A DNA stretch of 64,000 nucleotides from Sepiola atlantica (Eukaryota > Mollusca > Cephalopoda > Sepiida > Sepiolidae): the NCBI GenBank assembly GCA_963556195.1, contig OY744525.1, positions 21,610,186 to 21,674,185 on the forward strand. The letters are read 5' to 3'. This document shows, in pieces, positions 44,301 to 55,725 of the stretch (position 1 is its first letter; each line of letters starts with the position of its first letter). The notes below the pieces were generated by a model. It was not told where the DNA came from and ran no database searches. It saw nothing but the letters and a program-made list of their open reading frames with translations. Made by a program: the position numbers and the translations under genes.

Positions 44301-44312
44301 CCGAAAGGGGGA
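44301..44312 (+). promoter_or_regulatory. Polypurine tract
   Basis: CCGAAAGGGGGA immediately upstream of the 3' LTR, the expected position for the plus-strand primer. Confidence 0.85.
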
Positions 44313-44469
44313 TGTAGTGTTACTGCACTGACGATTCACCGGTGAGGGGACGAGTTATGGCCCCTGGCGATGACTTGGTTAGAATGTATTTGATCGGCAA
44401 TAAACCCTGTTACTTATCATATACGTCTCTCCGTCTTCCTACTTACTTAACCCAGCCGATAACCTTACA
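44313..44469 (+). repeat. 3' LTR, 157 bp
   Basis: Matches the 5' LTR except for about 9 substitutions and one gap, clustered between 44350 and 44410. Confidence 0.95.
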
Positions 44470-44474
44470 GAAGT

Positions 44475-44905
44475 GTCATGTACAGAAGTTAGTCCAATAT
44501 TGTTGGACATGGGTCAAAATATAACGAAATTATCGGTGGGGGGGGGGAGTAGAGAAATTACTACTACTAATAATAATTATAATAAGTATATTAATGTGAT
44601 AATGCGTAATAACAATGACGATGAAAACAAGAGATGGCATTGTTATGAAAGTAGGCTATTATTCAAATATAGGTTAAAGATTGGAATGAAGTTCTCATTT
44701 GCTTTTGGAATTCAAAGCTGAGTTTATTTTGACAGGTTATGCTTTATGGAAATCAATAGCTGCAGTTGTAAACTAAACATTGTATTTTGTTGGTTAGATA
44801 GGAATGTGTAAACACAAATACAGATTTTGATAAATACGATCAGCTGATCGGAAACAAAAGATTGACACCAGATAGCATGGATGTGCTGTGCTTTGCTCCC
44901 CCGAG
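44475..44905. other. Non-coding DNA
   Basis: Short frames only; a G run at 44540-44547. Nothing recognised. Confidence 0.45.
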
Positions 44906-44908
44906 TGG

Positions 44909-45304
44909 TTTGGTATGGTAGTTTTGTTTTACGGCATATCAACCCTTTTTGGGTTATTTAATGCCGAATCTGGTCATTATAGTAAAAGTTTTTATGCTTC
45001 AAGTTTTTTATATCTTCAAATGTTTAATCATCGTTTTTGGTTTGGTAGTTTTGTTTTACGGCATATCAACCCTTTTTGGGTTATTTAATGCCGAATCTGG
45101 TCATTATAGTAAAAGTTTTATGCTTCAAGTTCTAAAAATAAAATAAAAAAGGGGAGGGAGAAAGGGAGAGGGGCTGTTGTTTTTGTTTTTGGTTTTGTAG
45201 AACATAATTAAGTTTTACAAAAAAAAAAAAAGAAAAAAAAAAACGTCAATGTAGGTGAATTTCGTCTCAGGGAGCCACAGGGCAGCCTGATCTGGTATCA
45301 CCAG
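44909..45304 (+). repeat. Composite dispersed repeat E, copy 3
   Basis: Two head units of about 127 bp (44920 and 45048) with nearly identical sequence, then the tail 45134-45304: a GGGGAGGGAGAAAGGGAG block, GTAGAACATAATTAAG, an A-rich run, and GGCAGCCTGATCTGGTATCA. The tail is almost identical to 48632-48800, so these two copies share a recent origin. Confidence 0.8.
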
Positions 45305-45690
45305 GCTCCCCCGAGTGGGGATCCGTCAGGGAGCTCACTGCATATAAAGGAATGAGTGTGGGAGTAATTTAATGTCGACTTACACCAGCAATAAAAGTAA
45401 GCAATGTAAAATCCTTTTTGTGTTTCGAGTCTTCATTTGTAATCAAACCTGCGAAAAAATATTTCTCAAAATGTTAGACAAATTCCTGACTGACGAAAAA
45501 AAGTGCTGATTTGCAGTTTTCTGTAACGTGGCATCTTCTACGAACATAAGAGCTTTGTGACACTTAATCATAAGAAGCAACGTCATGTATAAACATTTGA
45601 GGAACATTTCTGAATTTCGTATGTGGTTCCCGTAAATAAAAAAAAAAGATATCTCTTTTCATAATACGTCAGAGGTACTACTCTACACTA

Positions 45691-45738
<48 letters not shown>

Positions 45739-46300
45739 CATCCATGGAAAATATTTTCTTAATCAAGAATTTTGCAGGCCAGCACATTTTATTTAAATGC
45801 TAACTGTACCCACCCGACGTTGCCCGGTATGCAGTGAAATCAATTTACTTTTTAATTTTTATTTCTTTGCACATTTCAAAATTTAAGATAGACAACTTCT
45901 GTCATACTCTTCAATTTAAAATTAGTTATCTCTTGTTGATTTTCAGTTTGAGGTAATTATTTTAAAATGTTTCATCGTCGTAGTAGTCTAGGCTGGACTA
46001 CGTAATATTTTTAAGAAATTGTAGCTAAGTATGTTATTGCATTGCTACGACGACAAATGAAAATTAGCTAGTCAGAAGAAAAGTTGAAGCTGTCAGCTTA
46101 TATGCTATTTGGGTCTGACTTTAAAAATTCAACAAGTTAACTAAGTAAGATTATTTAAATTCCGAAAGTATTAATTTGCTTTGCAAAATAAAAAGTGAAT
46201 GAACAATTTTTACACTGTAAAAGGGACTGTTTAACAACAACTACCCTTACTCGTCTCAATGTTTTGTGGAGTAAACCATCCCAAGAACTTTGTTTAGCGA
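45305..46300. other. Non-coding DNA with (TTA)n
   Basis: A (TTA)n array at 45691-45739. The words CCCGACGTTGCCCGG (45816) recur as CCCGGCGTTGCCTGG at 60031, a small dispersed motif. No gene is seen. Confidence 0.5.
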
Positions 46301-46396
46301 AAATCATGTTTATACACCAGTCACCATCATATCACCGAAGTTGAGTCTGGTAATACTTAGATGGGTGACCATTTGGGAATATCAGGTTCTGTAGAA
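46301..46396 (+). repeat. 5S rRNA-derived sequence, copy 2
   Basis: AATCATGTT, then ATCACCGAAGTTGAGTCTGG (a deletion removes about 12 bases of the 5S centre), then ACTTAGATGGGTGACCATTTGGGAATA and CAGGTTCTGTAG. Box C is well kept. It is not a functional 5S gene because of the internal deletion. Confidence 0.78.
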
Positions 46397-46683
46397 TAAA
46401 TAATCCAGCCAGGTGTATACATAAGTACGAGTCTTGTTGGGAAGTATAACTGCCGACAGATGAGCATCCTGTCACAGTGATTGTTTAAGCCATTCGTTCC
46501 GTTTAATACTATTAGAATAGGGATAAGAGCCTTTCAGGCTGAGAAAGTTGCTACTATAGAAAGGGACTATTAAGAACATGGTAATTCCCGATTGAGATCA
46601 GAGTTGAAATTTGCAGAGCTCAAGTAAAGCATGAAAAGCATCAGGCAACTTTAGTATTTCGGAAGTTTTTAGAAGATGATTGA

Positions 46684-47460
46684 TAATTTATATTATTTGA
46701 ATTATTCGAACTACTTTTCTCATCTTGAGAATTACATCGAAGATAAGAACGAAAGTCCAGATAATACAGACTTCAGTGTTTTAAAATATATTTGTAGAAA
46801 AAAAAAGGAAAAAATATACAACTGTTTATGACTTTTTGAGATGAGAATTGATGTATTTGGAACATTATTTTCATCATTGTTATTTTCACAACGTTTCGGC
46901 CGATGTGAAATCCAACCTTCTTCAGGCACATCTTTTTGAATTTGGGCTACAAACAAATAAACTGAAGAGTACATGAGAAAGCCGTTTTATATTAAGGCTG
47001 GAATATTTCATTATACTCAGTTAGCTGCTAGTCCATGATTGGACAATCTTATATATAAATATTGCTTCATTCAAGCAACATTTGCAGATGACTACCTAGA
47101 GCCCTTTAATTGATACTACAGGAGCCTATACAGAATTTTTAACAGAAGCCCTTATTTAATCCACCCGGGTAGATTATTCTTGTTCTGTCAGCCATGACTG
47201 GGAAGAAATTTTAATGATTATGTTATTCTTAGTCATTATCGCCTGTACTCAGGATTGAAGCTTCAACACTGTCACTTAAATTGATTGCTAATCAACGCCT
47301 TTAACCGTAGCACCATGGATCGAAATTTTGTATAGGTTCCCAAGTTTAACGAAGATTCCCGAGTTTGAAAAGATACACCTGTAGAAGACTGAAGTTTACA
47401 TGGGCCGAAACATTGTAAAAATAGCAACCAAAATGATAATAGTAGTTCAAATGATATAAA
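46684..47460. repeat. Dispersed pieces of the 3553-3711 foldback family
   Basis: Three pieces: 46684-46735 (ACTACTTTTCTCATCTTG), 46850-46945 (minus orientation; CACAACGTTTCGGCCGATGT and ACCTTCTTCAGG) and 47365-47460 (plus orientation; ACACCTGTAGAAGA, GGGCCGAAACATTGT). The last two are opposite in orientation. The minus reading of 46850-46945 has CTGAAGA and GGCCGAAACG, close to a hammerhead core but with an extra base before stem II. Confidence 0.6.
46982..47100 (+). repeat. Dispersed repeat D, copy 2
   Basis: Matches 5625-5745 (GTTTTATATTAAGGC, TGATTGGACA, ATATATAAATATT, CTTCATTCAAGCAA). It lies between two foldback-family pieces. Confidence 0.5.
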
Positions 47461-47464
47461 TGTC

Positions 47465-47815
47465 ATCATCATTATCATAGTCGGTTTAATGTTCGTTTTA
47501 TGCTGCCATGTGTTGGGCGGATTATAAAAACTAACCTCCAAAATAACTTATCTCTGGTCAGGTCTTTTTTATCCCTCTTTCTCTCAAACCGATTTTTATC
47601 ACTTTCTCCCATGTTTTCCTTGGCCTTCCGCTGTTAACTGGACGTGCTACCTTTATTGTTCTACATCTATTGACCCAAGAACTTTTATTCATTTTTTCAA
47701 AGTGGCCATACCATCGGAGTCTCCTGTTCTTCACACATTTCCCTATACTGTCCAGAATTAATCTTCCTCTGAGGTCAGAAGATCTAAGCCTGCCTTTAAT
47801 AATTATATTACACAT
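47465..47815 (-). pseudogene. LINE ORF2 C-terminus with 3' tail
   Basis: Minus-strand frame 47815-47558 contains NRRLRWYGHFEKM, SSWVNRCRTIKV and GRPRKTWEKVI, the typical last 80 residues of L2/RTE-like LINE proteins. Downstream the 3' end carries CCAACACATGGCAGCATAAAACGAACATTAAACCG and ends in an (ATG)n-type tail. That tail is a very common cephalopod repeat end; here it is physically joined to LINE coding sequence. The 5' part is missing, as is usual for LINE insertions. Confidence 0.8.
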
Positions 47816-48355
47816 CCATCATATAATTTTCACTGTATGATATAAATAATGACTGGATTTTTTTACATGCAGACATCGTATCTCACATTTACTAGGCTTT
47901 TACATATCTGCAAAAGATAACAATTTGAGCCTGAACAATAATATTTGATATTCTATTTCATCAAGATTAGCAACGCGTGGGTATATAATTTAAATAAATT
48001 TTCTGTGCACATGTAACGTTTCTTAGACAGGCCATGTATTACTTTGACAGTAATGCACATGTAGAAAACAAAAGACAGTAAACGCTCTGTGTTGAACAAA
48101 GATCTAACATCTAATAATAGTTTGTCTACACAAACTATTAAATTATAAATAGGACATGTATACCTAGATTAAAAATACAAGTAAACACATTGTTCCCGTA
48201 CCGATAAAAATGCACACATAAAAAAAAACAGGATAAAAAGAACACACGTACAAAGCACTAAGCAAGAGTTACATTTATCACATGGTGTCTTTTCTGTCAG
48301 AGGACGTGTCCAAGGCACGTCCGGTCTGTTCAGTGTCCAACAAGCAAAAGAGAAG
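47816..48355. other. Non-coding DNA
   Basis: No recognisable gene or repeat. Confidence 0.4.
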
Positions 48356-48357
48356 GT

Positions 48358-48800
48358 ATGGTAGTTTTGTTTTACGGCATATCAACCCTTTTTGGGTTAT
48401 TTAATGCCGAATCTGGTCTTGTTTTCTTCTCTTTTTTGTTTCTTTCCCCTTTTAATATCTGTTTCTATTTAACCCATAGTTGGGACCCTAACAGGTACTA
48501 CCACTCCGGGTCAGGGTGGACCTGGGAGCAATGGTAATTAAGAGGAGGCTCCACATTCCCCAAAGTCCGTAAGCCGGATCTCACCATCGGATGTAGTTTA
48601 AGGTCATATCCAGGACCGGGAGTAGGGTAGGAAAAATAAAAATAAAAAAGGGGAGGGAGAAAGGGAGAGGGGCTGTTGTTTTTGTTTTTGGTTTTGTAGA
48701 ACATAATTAAGTTTTACAAAAAAAAACAAAAAAAAAAACGTCAATGTAGGTGAATTTCGTCTCAGGGAGCCACAGGGCAGCCTGATCTGGTATCACCAGC
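48358..48800 (+). repeat. Repeat E copy 4 interrupted by repeat B
   Basis: One head unit of repeat E (48358-48420), then a full repeat B (48465-48630), then the E tail (48632-48800). In copy 3 the head and tail are adjacent, so repeat B and its flank were inserted between them, or B is a variable cassette of E. At 18.7-19.4 kb B follows the tail instead. Confidence 0.75.
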
Positions 48801-49095
48801 CCAAAAGGTATAACTGGCCATTAAAATAATTTCTTAGCAAAGGAAGATAACTCAGATCGTACCTACAATCCTAAAATCCACATAAAATATATTTTTAATT
48901 AAATAATTTGTTAATTTTTATTTGTGTAGTCTATAGTTAATCCAACAGATACATCCACTTCTGTCAGTGATAACATTTTCATGAGAATGGGGAGAAAACA
49001 GAAATTTATGGAGACAATCACTCCACAAAAAGAATCTAATCTGTGATATGTTGACAAGTAGACATCTGTAGCTGACATATATGCACACATATATA
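48801..49095. other. Non-coding DNA
   Basis: Nothing recognised. Confidence 0.4.
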
Positions 49096-49099
49096 TTAG

Positions 49100-50080
49100 A
49101 GTTAGAATGTTTTGGTCGCCATTGCTTCTAAATTTATTTTTAAAAAAAAAAAAGTCATGGGAAAGAATAGCAAAATTAACTCACAAAATAGTACATGTTT
49201 TTGTCAAATTTCACCGCCGTTTAAAAAAATAATGGGAACAAGCCGCGCATGCATGGTATGTATGTGACTCGATGTGGCGAGTGTAAAATGCAATAAATTT
49301 GGGCAATTTGGGGCATTTTTTACCCCCCCTTGACCCCCTGGGGGCGCGAACTAGAATTTTTCTGAGGTCAAGGATGCTCATTTATATCCAGAACAATTGC
49401 CTCTACATTTTGGCCAAGTTTCAAAAAAATTGAATGAATGGATCAAATGTTATGGGCGAAAAGGGTCATTTTTTTTTTTAATTTTGGGGGCTTTTGACTC
49501 CCTGGGGGCACGAACCAGATTTTTTCCAAGGTCAGCGATACTTATTTTCTATTAGAAACAATTGCCTCCACATTTTGGCCAAGTGTCAGAGAAATTGAAT
49601 GGATGGATGAAAAGTTATGGGGCAAAAAATGTCATTTTTTTGCCATTTCGGGGCCTTTTGACCCCCTGGGGGCTAACCAGATTTTTTTCAAAAATCGGAG
49701 AATGTCATTTTCTAACCTGACCAAAGTTACAACTTCATGCAAAATTTCAGAGAAATTCAATGGATGGTTGCGGAGAAAAATCTGGACGGAAATGCCTCAA
49801 AACATAGGTCCCCCGATTTATAAATGCATTAGATGCAATGTTGTGGTCACCATCGCAAATAAATCGACTTGTAGACTTATTCTAAAAAGAGGAATGGAAA
49901 GCGAAACGAAAAACGAAAGTAACACACAAAACAATAAATGTTTTAGGTAAATATCATTGTAAAAAAACAAGTGAAAAATGCATGTTAGAATGTGTTGTTG
50001 TCATCACAGTTGAATCGGCTTGTAGGGAAGGAATGGGAAGCCGAATGAAAAACGAAAGTAACAACTAGATTTTCGCCACA
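49100..50080. repeat. Nested repeat with 164-bp triplet
   Basis: Three tandem units with the palindrome GACCCCCTGGGGGC at 49332, 49496 (one mismatch) and 49660, a regular 164-bp spacing. Each is followed by CCAGATTTTT-C, AATTGCCTC-ACATTTTGGCCAAG and GAAATTGAATGGATGGAT. On both sides are diverged copies of another module (TTAGAATG-TTGTGGTC-CCATC, ...ACGAAAAACGAAAGTAACA) at 49100-49200, 49827-49930 and 49984-50070. Frames across it read GPFDPLGANQIFF-like peptides in only some units. No known family. Confidence 0.8.
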
Positions 50081-50575
50081 ATATAAAAAACGACGTTTAT
50101 AACCGTTTTCTTAGGTTTTATTAAATTTGGAACAGGTACTTTAAGGGCGTACAGAATTAGGGAAAATAACAATATTGGCTTGAATAGCTAATGTCAATTT
50201 GTTTTAGTAATCATAGTTTAAGTAAGAACAATATCAGTTATCTATTTATATCAGCCAGCCATGTTGGAAAGTTTGAAGACAGTGTAATAGTAAACCAAAG
50301 GTAATTTTTTTTTTACATTCTGGCTACAAAAGAAATGACGTCATGCAATGCAGCAGTAAAATTTTTTAAATTTCAGCGATTTCCTAGTTATATTTATCCT
50401 CTTTTCTATACAAAAAAAAAATTAATTGTTATTCATTAGTAATAAATGAAAGAATGAATTATAAGTAATATTTACTATTGGTTACTGTATTTGCTGCTGA
50501 TATAAAAGATGATGTCCATTTTAATGTAAATTTGCTGCAGAAAACAAAGATGGCTTCTATCTGAAAAATATTCCA
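50081..50575. other. Non-coding DNA
   Basis: Several A/T runs; nothing recognised. Confidence 0.45.
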
Positions 50576-50921
50576 AGTTGGATCATTTTTGTTTGTTTGT
50601 TGGTGTTTAACGACCTTTCAACCATCTCAGGTCAAATTTTTTTTTGCTTTTACTTCTCAGATTCAGATCGTTTTTGCAATGTTTCTTTGGGGAGTTGTTT
50701 TTTTGTTTTCAGCCTGTAGGATTTGACTATTCTTGATGCAAGATCGTTTTGCTTGATTTTAAGATTTTAGTATGCTTTTGGGGGGTAGGAAGGAAGGTAT
50801 TATTTGGGTCATTCTTCTGAAGAGAATTTTTTAAATTGTCTGCTTGATCACAAGATAATTACTTTTCCTATTCAAATTGGTATTTTTCTTGTCTGATATT
50901 ATTTTGTTAATACTGGATTTT

Positions 50922-52215
50922 TTAATTTAAAAAAATATTTTTGTACAAGTCTGTTTCTTTAAGAAATCTTACATAATTTGAAAATAATGTTTTTATATTT
51001 GTTGCTTTGTAATATTTGCTGCGTATATGTGCATATTTTTTGCATTTGATTAGTATGTGTTTTATTGTTTGTCCTTCATTGCAATGGTTACACAGAGGCT
51101 CATCTTCTCCAAGTAGGTGTATGTGGGTCAGTCTTGTGTCCCCAATACATATACGGTTAATACTGTGTCTTCCCTTTGATTTGGTGGCCATATTTTTGTT
51201 TTCTGTTCCGACTATAAGTTGATATTCATACAACTTGTTTTGAGGAAAGGTGTTCCATATTGCTTGCCATTTTGATTTTATGTGTCCTTTGATTTTCTTT
51301 TAAAATCTGTATATGGTATTTTGATATTATTTATATCTTTGTTAAGGACTTTTTTGGCTAATTTGTCTGTCTTTTCATTGCCTTTAATACCAACATGGCT
51401 TGGTATCCATGCCAAGATTACTTCCTTTTGTGTTTTCACTAAGTTATGTTTTTCCAGTACGTTGGAAATGTAAGGGTGATACGATCTTTTTTCTTCTAGT
51501 GCAATAAGGAGTCTGTAAATATTAACTATTTTTCTGGCAATTCCCTTACAAGATCAATTGCCATGTTTATTGCTTATATTTCAGCAGTAAAGATAGAAGC
51601 ATCGTTGGGTAGTCTTATAGTTTTTTGTTTATAGACTTTATTGGCTGCTGCTCCTACTTTTTCCTTATCTTTAGACCCATCTGTATAGATTGCTATATGT
51701 GTTGTGTATTGTTCTCTAAGTACTTCAAATCTGTATTAGTATTTGTTTTCAGGGGTTAGTTCTTTTTTTGTTCTCCTGTCTCAGTGTGAGATCTATTTTC
51801 AGTTTGGTTAGCATCCATGGGGGTATAGTTGAGGTTGTCCATTGCGATATGTTGTCAGGGTTATCGTTAATTTGGAAGCTGGCTTCTTTAATGCGTATTC
51901 CTAGAGGACGTATGATTGAGGGTTTACTGGTGTAAAAGTTGGTGTATTGTGATGTGAATATTTTTTATATGTTGGGTTATCGGGGTCATTTTGAATTTTT
52001 AGCATATATTGGAGTAAAAGCTTTTCCCATCTTAGATGTAATGGGAGTTTGTTGGCTTCTACATGGAGACTTTGCATAGGAGAGGTACGAAAAGCATTCA
52101 GACATAATCTTAGTCCTTGATTTTTTATAGGTTGTAGTTTTTTGAGATATGACTCACGGGCTGCACTATAGATTATACTGCCATAATCTAATGCTCTATA
52201 AATGAGTAGCTTCAT
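50922..52215 (-). pseudogene. LINE ORF2, C-terminal part with RNase H
   Basis: After RT, frames at 52215-51901 (YRALDYGSIIYSAARESYL, LRLCLNAFRTSP) give the connection region. Then comes an RNase H-like domain near 51720-51550 with AIYTDGSKD and FTAEI, the expected Asp and Glu blocks. The final frame 51233-50922 has the cysteine-histidine motif CNHCNEGQTIKHILIKC and ends near 50922. Several stops interrupt it. Confidence 0.83.
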
Positions 52216-52388
52216 TAACGATCAGCTCCCCAGTCAATTTTTGATATGATTTTCAAGAGAGTTAAGCTTTTAATACATTTTTCTCTTAAATATTCTATTT
52301 GGTCCTTGAAATTCAGTTTGCTATTAAGAATAAGCCCTAAATATTTGGTTTGTTGAACTATTGGTATGCTGGTATTATTTATTTTGAG

Positions 52389-53437
52389 TTACGGGTCAGG
52401 ATGTAGCGTTTTTTTGTTACAGAAATGTATGCATACTATTTTGTTTTTAGAAAATCTGAACCCATTTTCGTTTGCCCATTTTTCAATTTTATTAATGCAG
52501 TTTTGCATCTTTCTTTCTAATAGAGCTTTCTCAAATTCACGATTAACCTCCTGGATAACACTATTTTTTTTTATCATAGAAAGTGTCACTGATAAAATGC
52601 TGCCCTGGGGTACTCCCATCTCTAGTTTGTGTAGTTTTGTCATCGTCGAAACATTTCTAACTCTGAAAATAAGATTTGAGAAAAATTTTGTATAAATGTG
52701 GTTAGTCTACCCTTTAGACCTATGTTGTATAGGTCTTTCATAATTCCATACTTCCATATAGTGTCATATGCATTCTTTAGATCGAAAAAAACTGCGATAA
52801 CATGATGACTCTGTACAAAGCCATCTCTGATAAAGGTTTCAAGCCATACTAGTTGGTCGATGGTACTTTGGTTTTGTTGAAAACAACTTTGGTATTTGGA
52901 TATACACTGATATCTCTCTATATACCACTTCAATCTCTCATTCACCATTCTTTCCATTGTCTTATACAAACAGCTAATTAAAGAAATAGGTCGGGAGTTT
53001 GTTGGGTTTGATGGGTCTTTTCCTGATTTCGGAATTGGTATGATTATGGTTTCCCGCCATGTTTCCGGATAGCTGCCTGTGTACCAAATCTGATTGAAAA
53101 TCTCAAGTAGTATTTTCAGAGATCTTGCTGGTAATTGTTTCAGAAATTGATAGTGTATATCGTCTGGTCTTGTTGCTGTATCATTGGATTTTCTGAGAGA
53201 GTCTTTCAGTTCAGTGATAGTAAATGGGAGGTTGTAATTTTCTGTATTGTCTGATGTGAAGTTTAGTTTTTGCCTTTCAGCATTCTTCCTAAGTTTTTGA
53301 AATGTAGGATCGCACCGTTTGCTCGAGGTGTTTTCAAATTCTTCTGCCAACAGGTTGGCAATATTTTCCCTTTCTGTACATTTTTTCCCATTTTTTTTTT
53401 TAAAGTGAAATTTGAATGTAGTCATTTTCCTAGTCAT
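52389..53437 (-). pseudogene. LINE ORF2, reverse transcriptase
   Basis: The minus-strand frame 53437-52640 contains KKKNGKKCTERENIANLL, RPDDIHYQFLKQLP, YPETWRETIIIPIPKSGKDP, RPISLISCLYKTMERM and VFFDLKNAYDTIWK (the first catalytic Asp). The next frame (52643-52389) has MGVPQGSILS but then jumps to KMQNCINKIEKWANENGF. The block that should hold the two-aspartate catalytic box is missing. RT activity is therefore lost by deletion. Confidence 0.88.
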
Positions 53438-53786
53438 GTCCCATACCTTCTGTGTTGGTGTTTATCTTGGAGATATATTGTTTCCATGCTTCTCTTTTGC
53501 TTTTTTTTAATAATGCGCCGTGCGTTCACAAAGGTTTGTCGATATTTTTGTAAATTGCTTGTGGTAGGGTTTGTTTCAAACATTCTTTTCGCTTTTTCTG
53601 TTTTTTGATGACTTCTTTACATTCTGTATTGATCCAAGGATTTTGTTTGGTATGTGAGATTGTGGAGGATTTTGAGATTGTTTCTGTTGTTATCTGTATT
53701 AGAATATTTGTCAGTCTTGTGATTGGGTTTGGTTCTTTGAGAATTTCTTTTTTAATTAGGGATGTACAGAGGTCTTTAAATTAAGG

Positions 53787-54505
53787 TCAGTTGGCTTTGT
53801 GTATTTGCCACTGAAGTATTTTGCCCCCTGTTATTGCTTTATTTGTAACTATGAACATAGGTGTGTGATAACTTCCGCATTGATCATCGTGAATTCTCCA
53901 AATAAAGTTCATGAAGATTGTGGGAGAGCAGATTGATAGGTCTGGCTGACATTTAACGTGTTCCTGTATGTAAGTGTAGTTTTTGTTATTTAGCAAACAT
54001 ATCTGTCGTTTCAAGTATTGTTTCTATGATTTTGCCATTTGGATTGGAATCGTTACATCCCAAGATTTCACTATGGGCATTGAAGTCTCCCACTAAAAGG
54101 AATGGTGTCTGAAATTGGTTTATCAAATTATTTAAATCGTCTTTTTTGAGTTTATATTTTGGTGGAATGTATATTGAACATATTGTTAATGTGCAGTGGA
54201 GTGTAGCTTTTACTGCAATTGCCTGTAGGTGGTTGTTTAGTTGAAGTATCTCATGAAGTATTGATTTTTTTTATCAAGATTGAAGAGCCTCCTATAGGTC
54301 TATTATCTGCCATTGACCTATTGATTTTGTTATATATATTATATCCCTTAAAGGATATATTATCAGATTCCTTTAGGTACGTTTCTTGTAAGCAAACTAT
54401 GTTTAAGTTGTTGTTTGTCATAAGATGTTCGATTTCTACATAGTTTGCGTTAATTCCTCGGCAGTTCCATTGCGGAATATTTGTGTTGTTCTTATGGGCA
54501 GCCAT
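53787..54505 (-). pseudogene. LINE ORF2, endonuclease domain
   Basis: Starts near 54505 (MAAHKNNTNIPQWNCRGINA), the usual opening of an apurinic-type endonuclease. The catalytic glutamate motif follows: NIVCLQETYLK. A frameshift breaks it near 54250. The last block, about 53900, reads CGSYHTPMFI, where the conserved aspartate before the histidine is tyrosine. The endonuclease is therefore predicted inactive. Confidence 0.83.
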
Positions 54506-54719
54506 GTTTTGAATTTTTGTAGGTGTTGTTTTACAGTCAGATTTTAAAAAAAATGTTTAATTTTATTTATATGTAAAATCTCTTCCCCTGTTTCCATATT
54601 TTCCAGGGTCTCAAATCTGTTTTTCGTTGGAGTATTTTTTCATCTTGAGGTTGATCTTGATTTTCTGTAACCCTATCCCTTGGTTGAGGTTTCTTTTCCG
54701 ATTTTCTTTACTAGGAGTT

Positions 54720-55725
54720 TCATGGCTGGAGGGCTTCGAGTTCTCCTTGTTTGGTTTTGTCTGTGTTTTTTGGTATTTGATTTTCTTTGGGAACTTGTTT
54801 GTTTTCTGTGACTGTTTTAATGATTGTTTTAATTTCTTGTATTCGTGTTCTCATCTCGTTTATAAGTTGTGTGATTACATTAGGTAATATTTCAGTTTGG
54901 TTGTATATTTGGCGTCTTTGTTGGTTTGTATTTGGTATGTTTCTTTTGATTATTTCCGCGTATTTTGTTATTTTCCTTGCTTCCGGGAAAAGGATATTCT
55001 TGGTATATCTCAACCTAGCTATATCTTTTTTTTCCTTTTTCCAGACTTCTATTCTCTGGAGTTTGCGGGGTGATTTTTTTTATTTTTGCCTCCTTTTGGC
55101 AGTCTGTGTGCTTTGTGTTGTTTTCACCGCATCTTCTGCATACTGGAGGTCTATTGCATCTGTCTTGATGGTGACCAAACCTTTGGCAGTTAAAACATCT
55201 GAGTAGGTTTGGTATGGGGGCTTCAACTTTAATTTTCATATATCCTACTTTAATTTCACTTGGGTTTTGGTATATTAAAATTTAATATGTACGTATTTGT
55301 ATTTATGGTTTCTCCATTTTTAAAAAAAAACTTATTCTTAACGTCCATTACATTGTTTTTTTCGATTAGTCTTTAATTTGTCCATTGTACATAATGAAAG
55401 TTCGGAGCTTTTAACAACACTTTTTGAGTAGTTTAGAGATTGGTGGAGATAAGCCTTGATTTTTACATCAACGAAACTTTCCCACTTTAATATTTATTTG
55501 ACTTGAGTTTTTTAACTTCGATTAATACTGTTCCATTTGAAATTTTTTTTTTTTTTTTTACGTTTAATTTTTTTTTGAGAAGATTTTATCTATTTTAAAG
55601 GGTGATATTTCAGTTATCGGTCTATCTTCAATTGATTGTATTACAACGAATGTTGGTGTATCTTGATACGTTATTCGAACCTCGCTATTTGAGATTTCGC
55701 TTGGTGGATTTTGGTGTGTACGTTT
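54720..55725 (-). pseudogene. LINE ORF1, nucleic-acid-binding protein
   Basis: The minus-strand start region (near 55725) reads PPSEISNSEVRITYQDTPTFV. It continues through a GTVLIEVKKLKSNKY block and an NTYILNFNIPKPK block. The zinc-knuckle domain at 55015-55239 has RCFNCQRFGHHQDRC, then CRRCGENNTKHTDC. A basic, coiled-coil-like tail (54720-55013) follows: ARKITKYAEIIKRN, TRIQEIKTIIKTV. ORF1 proteins of this group bind the LINE RNA. Frameshifts separate the pieces. Confidence 0.85.

Larger units (their letters stand above)
39975..44469 (+). mobile_element. Ty3/gypsy LTR retrotransposon, inactivated
   Basis: A complete element: 5' LTR, primer-binding region, gag, protease, reverse transcriptase, RNase H, integrase, polypurine tract and 3' LTR. 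It is flanked by 5-bp GAAGT target duplications (39970-39974 and 44470-44474). By eye the LTRs differ at about 9 positions plus one gap, near 94% identity, so the insertion is not very recent. Frameshifts and in-frame stops break gag and pol. Domain order (RT, RNase H, integrase) and the CCHC gag place it in Metaviridae (Ty3/gypsy). No envelope-like gene is present. Confidence 0.95.
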
